Shown here piece by piece: positions 1-5,736 of a DNA stretch of 5,739 nucleotides. Position 1 is the stretch's first letter; each line of letters starts with the position of its first letter. The stretch is from an uncultured Lachnospiraceae bacterium (GTDB taxonomy: Bacteria; Bacillota; Clostridia; Lachnospirales; Lachnospiraceae), in contig CAJTQO010000074.1 in NCBI GenBank assembly GCA_910578405.1, forward strand, positions 1 to 5,739, read 5' to 3'. Made by a program: the position numbers and the translations under genes. The notes under the pieces are model-generated. The model was not told the DNA's origin, did no database searches, and saw nothing but the letters and a program-made list of their open reading frames with translations.

Positions 1-53
1 ATGGTGCGAAACAGGCGGTTCACGATTCTAATTTCTGACCGGATGGAACACTA
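1..53 (-). repeat. Partial copy of palindromic repeat (cut by window start)
   Basis: These 53 bases match the reverse complement of 3261-3313 at 51 of 53 positions; the only differences are at window positions 24 and 26. The copy runs off the left edge, so the rest of the element should lie upstream. It ends at ...GGATGGAACACTA, the same terminus as the copy between ecfT and truA. No coding function is apparent. The high identity suggests recent spread or ongoing homogenisation of a repeat family; that part is inference. Confidence 0.8.
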
Positions 54-337
54 GGACAATGTCCAAAAGGGCGCTTGAATATGGGTGAGAGCGTGGCGCG
101 AATGGGGGCGGCATTGTGAAGAAAGCAATTTTCAAACACGTTTTAAAGGGCAATGCCGCCATATTGCCGGTAATTCCGGGGAAATTTGGCCTGACGCCGG
201 CACAGACAGCCTGCGTTAATAGTGGCATATCGGTGGTCAGCCGCAAAGTGTTTTCCAAGGGTTGGGGCGTTAAAAGAAACGAAGCGGATTGCAGGCTGCG
301 AAAGGAACAGTGATTAAAAGTTTGTCCCGCGCGCCTC
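54..337. other. Repeat-like intergenic stretch, no convincing gene
   Basis: This stretch separates the repeat at the left edge from the ecf promoter. It contains a perfect 10-bp inverted repeat (GGCGGCATTG at 108-117 and CAATGCCGCC at 151-160) and a perfect 8-bp one (CAGCCTGC at 207-214 and GCAGGCTG at 291-298). The motif TTCAAACACG at 131-140 is the reverse complement of part of the terminal repeat of the element at 3423-3587. A 65-codon open frame beginning with GTG at 116 has no clear ribosome binding site and no recognisable domain, so I do not call it a gene. The stretch is best read as non-coding DNA, possibly the remains of one or more small mobile repeats. Confidence 0.45.
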
Positions 338-366
338 TTGTAATCCGCTTGTATTTTTAGTACAAT
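338..366 (+). promoter_or_regulatory. Promoter for the ecf operon
   Basis: A -35 box TTGTAA (338-343, 4 of 6 to consensus) is followed after exactly 17 bp by a -10 box TACAAT (361-366, 5 of 6). Transcription would begin near 373, giving a leader of about 60 nt before ecfA1. In related genomes the ecf genes often follow rplQ closely; here a repeat-rich spacer intervenes, so a dedicated promoter makes sense. Confidence 0.6.
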
Positions 367-431
367 AGTCCATGATGGAAATTGTAAACTGAAAATCAAA
401 ATAGGATAACAAAAGGGCATATAGGGAATAT

Positions 432-1298
432 ATGGGAATTATCGAGGCAAAAAAACTTATATTTGAATACATCAGGCGGGATGAGGACGGTAATGTGGAG
501 GGGATTACCAGAGCCATAGATGAAGTGGATTTGGATATCAGACAGGGGGATTTTGTGGCTATTTTGGGCCATAATGGTTCCGGTAAGTCCACTTTGGCAA
601 AGCATCTGAACGCGATTTTATATCCGACGGAAGGAACGGTCTGGGTGGATGGGAAAGACACTGCAAAGGAGGAATATCTATGGGAAATCCGCCAAAGCGC
701 CGGGATGGTATTCCAGAATCCGGACAACCAGATTATCGGGCAGGTGGTGGAGGAGGATGTGGGCTTTGGGCCGGAAAATATGGGCATACCAACCAAAGAG
801 ATATGGGAGCGGGTGGAAGAAAGCTTAAAAGCAGTGGGGATGTACCGATACCGGAAGCATTCTCCCAATAAACTGTCAGGGGGGCAGAAGCAGAGGGTTT
901 CCATTGCCGGGGTCATTGCCATGCATCCCAAATGCATTATATTGGATGAACCGACCGCGATGCTGGATCCCAATGGCCGCAAAGAAGTTATACGGGCAGT
1001 CCGGGCGCTGAACCAGGTGGAGAACATAACGATTGTGCTGATTACCCATTATATGGAGGAAATTATCCATGCGGACAAGGCAGTGGTGATGGATAAGGGG
1101 AGGGTAGCCCTGTACGGCACGCCGCGGGAGATTTTTTCCCAGGTAGGGAAACTGAAAGAACTGCGTCTGGATGTGCCGCAGGTAACATTGCTTGCATATG
1201 AACTGAAAAAATGCGGGCTGGAGCTGCCGGACGGCATACTGGATTGTAAAGAATTAATTGAGGCGTTAAGAGGTGTAGGGAAATGGCAATCATTTTAG
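432..1298 (+). CDS. ecfA1: ECF transporter ATPase EcfA1 (A component)
   Basis: This is one of the two cytoplasmic ATPases of the energy-coupling factor module, which powers uptake of vitamins or metal ions bound by separate S components. The 288-aa protein has a complete ABC nucleotide-binding domain: Walker A GHNGSGKST at 46-54, Q-loop glutamine 95 in VFQNPDNQ, signature LSGGQKQR at 148-155, Walker B CIILDEPT at 168-175 with catalytic Glu173, D-loop MLDP, and switch His206 in ITHYMEE. The N-terminus (MGIIEAKKLIFEY) and the length are typical of EcfA1. The start at 432 has only a modest, closely spaced purine stretch (AGGGA, 423-427), but it is the start that gives the family N-terminus. Its 3' end overlaps ecfA2 by 16 bp, implying translational coupling. 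Older annotations call such proteins CbiO or cobalt importer ATPases; the lack of cbiM/N nearby and the neighbouring paralogue favour the shared group II module. Confidence 0.96.
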   Translation: MGIIEAKKLIFEYIRRDEDGNVEGITRAIDEVDLDIRQGDFVAILGHNGSGKSTLAKHLNAILYPTEGTVWVDGKDTAKEEYLWEIRQSAGMVFQNPDNQIIGQVVEEDVGFGPENMGIPTKEIWERVEESLKAVGMYRYRKHSPNKLSGGQKQRVSIAGVIAMHPKCIILDEPTAMLDPNGRKEVIRAVRALNQVENITIVLITHYMEEIIHADKAVVMDKGRVALYGTPREIFSQVGKLKELRLDVPQVTLLAYELKKCGLELPDGILDCKELIEALRGVGKWQSF

Positions 1299-2149
1299 AT
1301 CATGTAAGCCATATATATGAAAAAGGCACAACAATGGAAGCGGCAGCGCTTAAAGATATCAGCCTGGTTATACCGGATGGGCAGTTTATAGGGCTGATTG
1401 GCCATACAGGTTCCGGGAAATCCACGCTGGTGCAGCATTTAAACGGATTGATGAAGCCTACTTATGGAACGGTATATTATAATGGCGAGGATATTCATGA
1501 GAGCGGGTTTGACAAGAAGAAACTGCGCAGTAAGGTGGGATTGGTTTTCCAGTATCCGGAGCATCAGCTTTTTGAAATTGATGTTTTTAAGGATGTATGT
1601 TTTGGCCCAAAGAACATGGGGCTGTCGGAAAAAGAAGTGCAGTTGCGCGCTTATGCGGCGCTGAAGCAGGTAGGGTTGGAGGATGAATATTTTTACCAGT
1701 CGCCGTTTGACCTGTCCGGCGGACAGAAACGCCGGGTTGCCATTGCCGGGGTGTTGGCTATGAAGCCGGAAGCGCTTGTTTTGGATGAGCCGACGGCAGG
1801 GCTGGATCCGAAAGGCAGGGATGAGATACTGGACCAGATTGCGCGGCTGCGGGAGGAAACCGGGATTACAGTAATCCTTGTATCCCACAGCATGGAGGAT
1901 GTGGCGAAATATGTTGACCGGATTATCGTAATGAACCAGGGCAGCGTAATGTATGACGACGAGCCAAGGGAAGTATTCCGGCATTATAAGGAGCTGGAAG
2001 CGGTGGGTTTGGCGGCGCCGCAGGTAACATATATTATGCAGGAGTTGAAACGGCAGGGATTGGATGTGGACACAGACGTCATTACAATAGAAGAGGCAAG
2101 AGACGGGATATTGAAAGCGCTTGGCCTTTTTAGCCAACGGGAGGCGTAG
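1283..2149 (+). CDS. ecfA2: ECF transporter ATPase EcfA2 (A' component)
   Basis: This is the second ATPase of the ECF module and pairs with EcfA1 to form the asymmetric heterodimer that acts on EcfT. The 288-aa protein carries Walker A GHTGSGKST at 40-48, Q-loop Gln90 in VFQYPEHQLF, signature LSGGQKRR at 144-151, Walker B ALVLDEPT at 164-171 with Glu169, D-loop GLDP, and switch His202 in VSHSMEDV. All catalytic residues are present, so both ATP sites could be functional. The VFQYPEHQLF Q-loop is characteristic of the EcfA2 subfamily and separates it from EcfA1 (VFQNPDNQ). The ATG at 1283 lies inside the end of ecfA1, with a purine-rich stretch at 1271-1280. A 104-bp spacer with duplicated sequence follows before ecfT. 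Confidence 0.96.
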   Translation: MAIILDHVSHIYEKGTTMEAAALKDISLVIPDGQFIGLIGHTGSGKSTLVQHLNGLMKPTYGTVYYNGEDIHESGFDKKKLRSKVGLVFQYPEHQLFEIDVFKDVCFGPKNMGLSEKEVQLRAYAALKQVGLEDEYFYQSPFDLSGGQKRRVAIAGVLAMKPEALVLDEPTAGLDPKGRDEILDQIARLREETGITVILVSHSMEDVAKYVDRIIVMNQGSVMYDDEPREVFRHYKELEAVGLAAPQVTYIMQELKRQGLDVDTDVITIEEARDGILKALGLFSQREA

Positions 2150-2163
2150 GAAGGTAATGGAAA

Positions 2164-2244
2164 GCGGCGCCGGAATAAGTCAAGCGTCACGGTGCAAGAA
2201 AGGCATAAAAGGGCATAATGCCATCCGAAGGCGGCGCCGGAATA
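2164..2244 (+). repeat. 14-bp direct repeat pair in the ecfA2-ecfT spacer
   Basis: GCGGCGCCGGAATA occurs at 2164-2177 and again at 2231-2244, 67 bp apart. The second copy ends in the bases that begin the ecfT ribosome binding site. The pair may reflect a local duplication; no function can be read from it. Confidence 0.7.
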
Positions 2245-2248
2245 GGAG
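2244..2248 (+). promoter_or_regulatory. Ribosome binding site setting the ecfT start
   Basis: AGGAG is followed by a 5-nt spacer and ATG at 2254. An in-frame upstream ATG at 2218 would add 12 residues but has no comparable ribosome binding site, and those residues do not resemble the family N-terminus. The start at 2254 is therefore preferred. Confidence 0.8.
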
Positions 2249-2253
2249 AAAAA

Positions 2254-3060
2254 ATGCTTAGGGATATTACTTTGGGACAATATTATCAGACAGATTCCGT
2301 GATTCACAGGCTGGATCCACGGGTAAAGCTGGTGGCGACAATTGTGTTTATTATTTCCCTTTTTGTTGTGGACAATTGGATTGGTTACTGCATAGCGGCG
2401 GTGTTTTTGGCGTGTATGGTGAAAATATCCAAGGTGCCTTTCCGGTTTATGGTAAAGGGAATGAAATCCATTGTTTTTTTACTGGTTCTTGCAGTGGTTT
2501 TCAATCTTTTCCTGACGCCGGGGGAGGCGGTGGCGACAGTCTGGAAACTGACCATTACCAAAGAAGGGATACGGATAGCGGTGATGATGGCGGTGCGTCT
2601 TGTATTTTTGATTATCGGTTCTTCGTTGATGACATTGACGACAACGCCGAATAATCTGACAGACGGTATGGAGAAACTGATGGCTCCGCTGAAAATTTTT
2701 AAGGCGCCAGTGCATGAGGTGGCGATGATGATGTCCATTGCGCTGCGTTTTATCCCTATTTTATTGGAAGAAACGGATAAAATTATGAAGGCCCAGATTG
2801 CGAGAGGGGCGGATTTTGAAAGCGGCAGTCTGATAAAGAGGGCAAAGGGGATGGCGCCTTTGTTAGTGCCGTTGTTTATTTCCGCTTTCCGCCGTGCAAA
2901 TGATTTGGCGATGGCAATGGAAGCCAGATGTTATCGGGGAGGGGAGCATCGCACGAAGATGAAGCCGTTAGTTTATCATGCACGGGACCGGGTTGGCTAT
3001 GTGACAGTGTTTGGCTATCTGGCAGCATGTATATTTTTGGGGAGGATATGGAACTTCTAA
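2254..3060 (+). CDS. ecfT: ECF transporter transmembrane component EcfT
   Basis: EcfT is the membrane scaffold that transmits ATPase movements to the exchangeable S component. From the ATG at 2254 the protein has 268 residues, the usual size. It begins MLRDITLGQYYQTDSVIHRL followed by DPRVKL, a typical EcfT N-terminal pattern. Hydrophobic segments lie near residues 24-40, 42-57, 70-90, 106-128 and 243-262. Between the fourth and last lies the cytoplasmic coupling region, with the two short arginine motifs that dock into the ATPase grooves: ARG at 183-185 and ARC at 224-226, the latter followed by YRGG. It is the third gene of the ecf operon. No S-component gene lies nearby, as expected for a shared group II module serving S components encoded elsewhere; which substrates are imported cannot be told from here. 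No obvious intrinsic terminator follows. Confidence 0.95.
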   Translation: MLRDITLGQYYQTDSVIHRLDPRVKLVATIVFIISLFVVDNWIGYCIAAVFLACMVKISKVPFRFMVKGMKSIVFLLVLAVVFNLFLTPGEAVATVWKLTITKEGIRIAVMMAVRLVFLIIGSSLMTLTTTPNNLTDGMEKLMAPLKIFKAPVHEVAMMMSIALRFIPILLEETDKIMKAQIARGADFESGSLIKRAKGMAPLLVPLFISAFRRANDLAMAMEARCYRGGEHRTKMKPLVYHARDRVGYVTVFGYLAACIFLGRIWNF

Positions 3061-3260
3061 GATAGTTTTATTGACATGGCCTTGCGTGAAGCTTCGGGGC
3101 AGTGAAACCATATGCCTCAGATAAAGCCATTGCAAGGCGCTGGCGTTTAAGCGACGTATTCGGAAGCCTTAGCTGTGCCGCGTCTGCCGCAATGGCGTTG
3201 GCGGCAGTTGACGTCAGCATAATTACGGCAAAATCAGGAAATGGATTTTCGATGATGCTT
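3061..3260. other. Unexplained intergenic segment after ecfT
   Basis: This 200-bp stretch has no convincing gene. It has small inverted repeats, for example GCCTTGC near 3079-3085 against GCAAGGC near 3134-3140, and a GGGGCA/TGCCTC pair between them, so a transcript could fold. The minus strand holds a 50-codon open frame (3068-3220) that lacks a ribosome binding site and a recognisable domain. A TTGACA at 3071-3076 has no matching -10 box. The segment runs directly into the palindromic repeat at 3261. Confidence 0.4.
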
Positions 3261-3424
3261 TAGTGTTCCATCCGGTCAGAAATTAGATTTGTGAACCGCC
3301 TGTTTCGCACCATTGCGTCGTTAAAATTTCTAGACGATGCCACCGCATCGCCGTCGAAATTTTGCTTAGCGTTGGCACGAACCATGCAGCCCACAAATCT
3401 AATTTCTGTCTGGATGGAACATTA
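3261..3424. repeat. 164-bp imperfect palindromic repeat element
   Basis: The outer arms 3261-3293 and 3392-3424 are inverted copies of each other with 30 of 33 positions matching. The next 22 bases inward on each side still match at about 15 positions, with several further G-T wobbles. A central stem pairs AAAATTTC (3323-3330) with GAAATTTT (3356-3363) and CGATG (3335-3339) with CATCG (3346-3350), closing a CCACCG loop. The whole unit can therefore fold as one long interrupted hairpin. Its left part recurs inverted at the window start with 51 of 53 identity, showing a dispersed family. No open reading frame is implied. It is best described as a non-autonomous palindromic repeat; which enzyme mobilises it is unknown. 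Confidence 0.8.
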
Positions 3425-3587
3425 GAGCGTGTTTGAACATTTTTTTTGGCAGATGAATGTCACAATTTGTGGGAGACTAAGAGTATGAATGCTCTGCCAA
3501 AGGAAGGGCGCATCACCTGAATTTGGCGCAAATATCACGCAAAGCAGGGCGTACAAATGTCAGGAATGGATGTTCAAACTCGCGCTA
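3423..3587. mobile_element. MITE-like element with 18-bp inverted ends
   Basis: TAGAGCGTGTTTGAACAT (3423-3440) and ATGTTCAAACTCGCGCTA (3570-3587) are inverted copies matching at 16 of 18 positions. They enclose 129 bp without coding capacity. Inside lies a perfect 8-bp inverted pair, TTTGGCAG (3445-3452) and CTGCCAAA (3494-3501), and a run of eight T at 3440-3447. Size, inverted ends and lack of a gene fit a miniature inverted-repeat element. A TA next to both ends could be a target duplication, but that is too short to be proof. The element abuts the palindromic repeat with only the bases TA shared. Confidence 0.6.
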
Positions 3588-3639
3588 GGAATGCCTGGGT
3601 TTCAGATAGGGCTGGCAGGATGATATAGAAAGCACAGGA

Positions 3640-3645
3640 AGGAGG
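3640..3645 (+). promoter_or_regulatory. Ribosome binding site setting the truA GTG start
   Basis: A perfect AGGAGG lies 8 nt upstream of GTG at 3654, whereas the next in-frame ATG (3666) is 20 nt away. This supports GTG as the initiation codon. No clear promoter is visible in the 65 bp between the preceding mobile element and the gene. Confidence 0.85.
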
Positions 3646-3653
3646 AGGGTTGG

Positions 3654-4394
3654 GTGAAGCGTGTAATGCTGACGGTTGCATATGACGGGACGGCGTACAG
3701 CGGTTATCAGATGCAGGAAAATGCGCCTACGATAGAAGGGGAGCTGAACCGCTGTCTGAAAGATTTATTGAAAGAGGATATTAGGGTAATCGGCGGAAGC
3801 CGCACAGACGCCGGGGTACATGCGCTTTGCAATGTAGCGGTGTTTGACACATGCGCACGGATGCCAGGGGAAAAGATGTCTTATGCCATGAACCAGCGTC
3901 TGCCGGAGGATATCCGTATAAGGAAGGCGCAGGAGGTGGCGCAGGGGTTTCATCCCAGACGCTGTGACAGCAGGAAAACATATCTGTACCGGATTGTCAA
4001 CTCGGCGTTTCCGATTCCTACCAAAAGGTTGTATTCTCATTTCACTTATGTGCCGCTGGATGCAGGGCGGATGCAGGAAGCGGCGGCGTTTTTTGTTGGA
4101 GAGCATGATTTTAAAAGCTTTTGCAGCGCCGGAAGCCAGGTGGAAAGCACGGTAAGGAGGATTCATAGCCTGGAAGTGACCAGGGAAGGGGAAGAAATTA
4201 CCATATGTGTGGCGGGGAACGGCTTTCTTTACCATATGGTTCGCATTATTGCCGGGACGCTGATGGAAGTGGGGAGGGGGGTGCGGGAACCGGCCCATAT
4301 GGCAGAAATACTGGAGGCGAAAGACAGACGCGCGGCCGGGCCTACCGCTCCGGCATGTGGGCTATGTTTGGCGGACTATAAATTTCTTTCATAG
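3654..4394 (+). CDS. truA: tRNA pseudouridine(38-40) synthase TruA
   Basis: TruA converts uridines 38, 39 and 40 in the anticodon arm of many tRNAs to pseudouridine, stabilising the stem-loop and aiding reading-frame maintenance. The 246-aa product has the usual length. It opens with the family strand MLTVAYDGTAYSGYQ (5-19), then the catalytic loop GGSRTDAGVHAL (47-58) with the nucleophilic Asp52. The RKTYLYR segment (107-113) supplies the conserved active-site tyrosine, and the C-terminal half has GNGFLYHMVRIIAGTL (188-203) and GPTAPACGLCL (229-239). Everything expected is present. Its place between ecfT and rplM is the common Firmicutes arrangement. Unusually, two repeat elements lie immediately upstream, so its transcription may come from readthrough or an unrecognised promoter. 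Translation starts at GTG. Confidence 0.96.
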   Translation: MKRVMLTVAYDGTAYSGYQMQENAPTIEGELNRCLKDLLKEDIRVIGGSRTDAGVHALCNVAVFDTCARMPGEKMSYAMNQRLPEDIRIRKAQEVAQGFHPRRCDSRKTYLYRIVNSAFPIPTKRLYSHFTYVPLDAGRMQEAAAFFVGEHDFKSFCSAGSQVESTVRRIHSLEVTREGEEITICVAGNGFLYHMVRIIAGTLMEVGRGVREPAHMAEILEAKDRRAAGPTAPACGLCLADYKFLS

Positions 4395-4509
4395 GGAGGC
4401 GGCAGCGGCTGATAAGCGTGTCTGCATGGTGCATATGGTTCGGCCGTCGCAAAAAGCGTAAATAAATCGCAAGGATTCCATTCCAATGCAAAAATTGCCA
4501 TAAAAAATA
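4395..4509 (+). other. truA-rplM spacer upstream of the rplM promoter
   Basis: No gene and no clear rho-independent terminator is visible after truA. The last 25 or so bases (about 4484-4509) are rich in A and T tracts directly before the -35 box, as in an UP element that raises promoter strength; that role is inferred from composition only. Confidence 0.4.
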
Positions 4510-4538
4510 TTGACACACGCGGTAGCGTATAATATAAT
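4510..4538 (+). promoter_or_regulatory. Consensus sigma-A promoter for rplM-rpsI
   Basis: TTGACA (4510-4515) and TATAAT (4533-4538) are both perfect consensus boxes with the ideal 17-bp spacing. A second TATAAT overlaps at 4528-4533 but would leave only 12 bp. Transcription should start near 4545, matching the high demand for ribosomal proteins. Confidence 0.9.
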
Positions 4539-4544
4539 ATTGCA

Positions 4545-4777
4545 ATGTGGCGATGTTCTGCGGTAGGCTGCCAAAGCCCCGGCAAAATACTGTGGATACC
4601 GCATATCAGACAGTTAATCAGGGATACGGAAGACAGCGTATATGGAGCGTTGTGCATTCCGGTATAGTTTGCCAAAAGGAAGCCAGACGGTGTGGCCGGA
4701 CATCTGCACCAGGGCGGAGAGCATGGCAGATAAAGCGAAATGGTAAATTGATGGAAGGGAAGCGTGGAGGTAACATA
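4545..4777 (+). promoter_or_regulatory. Structured leader of the rplM-rpsI mRNA
   Basis: About 230 nt separate the predicted transcription start from rplM, long for a simple leader. The RNA can form a stem TGCGGTA (4559-4565) with TACCGCA (4597-4603). It can also form an extended hairpin in which ATACGGAA (4624-4631) pairs with TTCCGGTAT (4657-4665, one bulge) around an inner ACAGCG/CGTTGT stem (4633-4638 with 4648-4653). Ribosomal protein L13 leaders that control the rplM operon are known in Firmicutes, so autogenous control by L13 is plausible. I cannot confirm a match to that family by eye. Confidence 0.45.
4766..4770 (+). promoter_or_regulatory. Ribosome binding site setting the rplM start
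   Basis: GGAGG lies 7 nt before ATG at 4778. The frame stays open upstream to 4547, but that part falls in the untranslated leader, and the start at 4778 gives exactly the family length of 142 residues. Confidence 0.9.
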
Positions 4778-5206
4778 ATGAAAACTTTTATGGCGAGTCC
4801 AGCTACTATCGACAGGAAATGGTATGTAGTTGATGCTACAAATATGACACTTGGACGCCTGGCATCGGAAGTTGCCAGGGTTTTAAGGGGGAAGAACAAA
4901 CCGATTTTCACCCCGCATATGGATACTGGCGACTACGTAATCGTGGTAAATGCAGAAAAGGTTAAAGTGACAGGCAAGAAGATGGAGCAGAAGATTTATT
5001 ACCATCATTCCGATTATGTAGGCGGCATGAAAGAGACTACTTTAAAGGAAATGCTTGCGAAGAAGCCGGAAAACGTAGTGGAACATGCGGTGAAGGGTAT
5101 GCTCCCGAAAGGGCCTTTAGGCAGGCAGATGTATAAGAAACTCCATGTATATGCAGGCGCGGAGCATCCGCACGCAGCGCAGAAGCCGGAAGTATTAGCA
5201 TTTTAA
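4778..5206 (+). CDS. rplM: 50S ribosomal protein L13
   Basis: L13 binds 23S rRNA early in large-subunit assembly. The 142-aa product has the standard length. It shows the N-terminal WYVVDATNMTLGRLAS (15-30), the GKNKPIFTPHMDTGDYVIVVNA block (38-59), the VTGKK turn (64-68), YYHHSDYVGG (74-83), and the signature region GMLPKGPLGRQMYKKLHVYAG (107-127), ending with a short tail rich in His and Ala. It is first in a two-gene operon with rpsI, 27 bp downstream, as in nearly all bacteria. A consensus promoter and a long foldable leader precede it, which suggests strong expression with possible feedback control. Confidence 0.98.
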   Translation: MKTFMASPATIDRKWYVVDATNMTLGRLASEVARVLRGKNKPIFTPHMDTGDYVIVVNAEKVKVTGKKMEQKIYYHHSDYVGGMKETTLKEMLAKKPENVVEHAVKGMLPKGPLGRQMYKKLHVYAGAEHPHAAQKPEVLAF

Positions 5207-5233
5207 TTAAGAGGACGGAAAGGAGAAATTAAA

Positions 5234-5629
5234 ATGGCAAAAGCAGCAAACTGCTACGGAACGGGCAGAAGGAAAAAATCAATTGCGAGAGTATATTTAG
5301 TACCCGGCAGCGGCAAGATTATTGTAAATAAAAGGGATATTGACGACTACTTTGGGCTGGAAACTTTGAAGGTTATTGTGCGCCAGCCTCTGGTGGCTAC
5401 AAATACAGCAGACAAATTTGATGTAAAAGTAAATGTATGCGGCGGCGGTTATACAGGACAGGCAGGCGCTATCCGTCATGGCATTGCAAGAGCGTTGCTC
5501 CAGGCAGACGCTGAATACAGGCCAGTGTTGAAGAAAGCAGGCTATCTGACGAGGGATCCTCGTATGAAGGAAAGAAAGAAGTACGGTCTCAAAGCGGCTC
5601 GTCGGGCTCCGCAGTTCAGCAAGCGTTAA
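5234..5629 (+). CDS. rpsI: 30S ribosomal protein S9
   Basis: S9 sits in the head of the small subunit; its C-terminal tail reaches the P site and contacts the anticodon stem-loop of tRNA. The 131-aa protein is of typical length. It has the N-terminal GTGRRKKSIARV (9-20), the family signature GGGYTGQAGAIRHGIARAL (70-88), and the basic tail RDPRMKERKKYGLKAARRA (107-125), ending in QFSKR with the conserved terminal Lys-Arg. An AGGAG (5221-5225) lies 8 nt before the ATG. It is co-transcribed with rplM. No intrinsic terminator is seen right after the stop codon. Confidence 0.98.
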   Translation: MAKAANCYGTGRRKKSIARVYLVPGSGKIIVNKRDIDDYFGLETLKVIVRQPLVATNTADKFDVKVNVCGGGYTGQAGAIRHGIARALLQADAEYRPVLKKAGYLTRDPRMKERKKYGLKAARRAPQFSKR

Positions 5630-5676
5630 TCGGCTGTTCAAACCGTATCAAAATTGTTCAAAAACCCCGGAAAATG

Positions 5677-5736
5677 ATATGCTCCCCATATGGTAGACAA
5701 TGGAAATATCCAAAAACTATCATATGAGGAGCATAT
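5677..5736. repeat. 20-bp inverted repeat at the window end
   Basis: ATATGCTCCCCATATGGTAG (5677-5696) and CTATCATATGAGGAGCATAT (5717-5736) are inverted copies matching at 18 of 20 positions around a 20-nt loop. There is no T run after it inside the window, so it is not an evident terminator, though the window ends 3 nt later. It may instead be the end of an insertion sequence or an operator in front of the next gene; the sequence cannot decide. Confidence 0.65.
5726..5731 (+). promoter_or_regulatory. Possible ribosome binding site for a gene starting at the edge
   Basis: GAGGAG ends 8 nt before the last base. If the next two bases are TG, an ATG would begin at 5739 with a 7-nt spacer, an ideal arrangement. 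The site lies inside the right arm of the inverted repeat, so folding of the RNA would hide it. Confidence 0.4.

Noticed and set aside
116..313. 65-codon open frame on the + strand beginning with GTG
   Set aside because: No convincing ribosome binding site, no recognisable domain, and it lies in DNA that looks like repeats; protein conservation would be needed to call it a gene.
28..420. 130-codon open frame on the - strand across the upstream spacer
   Set aside because: It overlaps the repeat, the ecf promoter and the leader, resembles no known family and has low-complexity hydrophobic content; probably chance.
314..1027. Long - strand open frame opposite ecfA1
   Set aside because: It mirrors the codon structure of the clear ABC ATPase on the + strand. 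The same holds for the long - strand frames opposite ecfA2, truA and rpsI.
3071..3076. TTGACA after ecfT as a promoter for truA
   Set aside because: No -10 box at suitable spacing, and it is almost 600 bp from truA.
3068..3220. 50-codon open frame on the - strand after ecfT
   Set aside because: No ribosome binding site and no similarity I recognise; short enough to occur by chance.
3261..3447. Intrinsic terminator made of the palindrome plus the T8 run at 3440-3447
   Set aside because: The T run starts 16 nt after the stem ends, so it does not have terminator geometry; the T run belongs to the adjoining element.
4547..4777. N-terminal extension of rplM in the same frame
   Set aside because: It begins at about the predicted transcription start, does not look like L13, and a strong ribosome binding site with the family-length start lies at 4778.
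5694..5723. Promoter TAGACA - 18 bp - TATCAT inside the terminal inverted repeat
   Set aside because: The predicted start near 5730 would cut into the putative ribosome binding site at 5726-5731, so it would not serve the gene expected at the edge.
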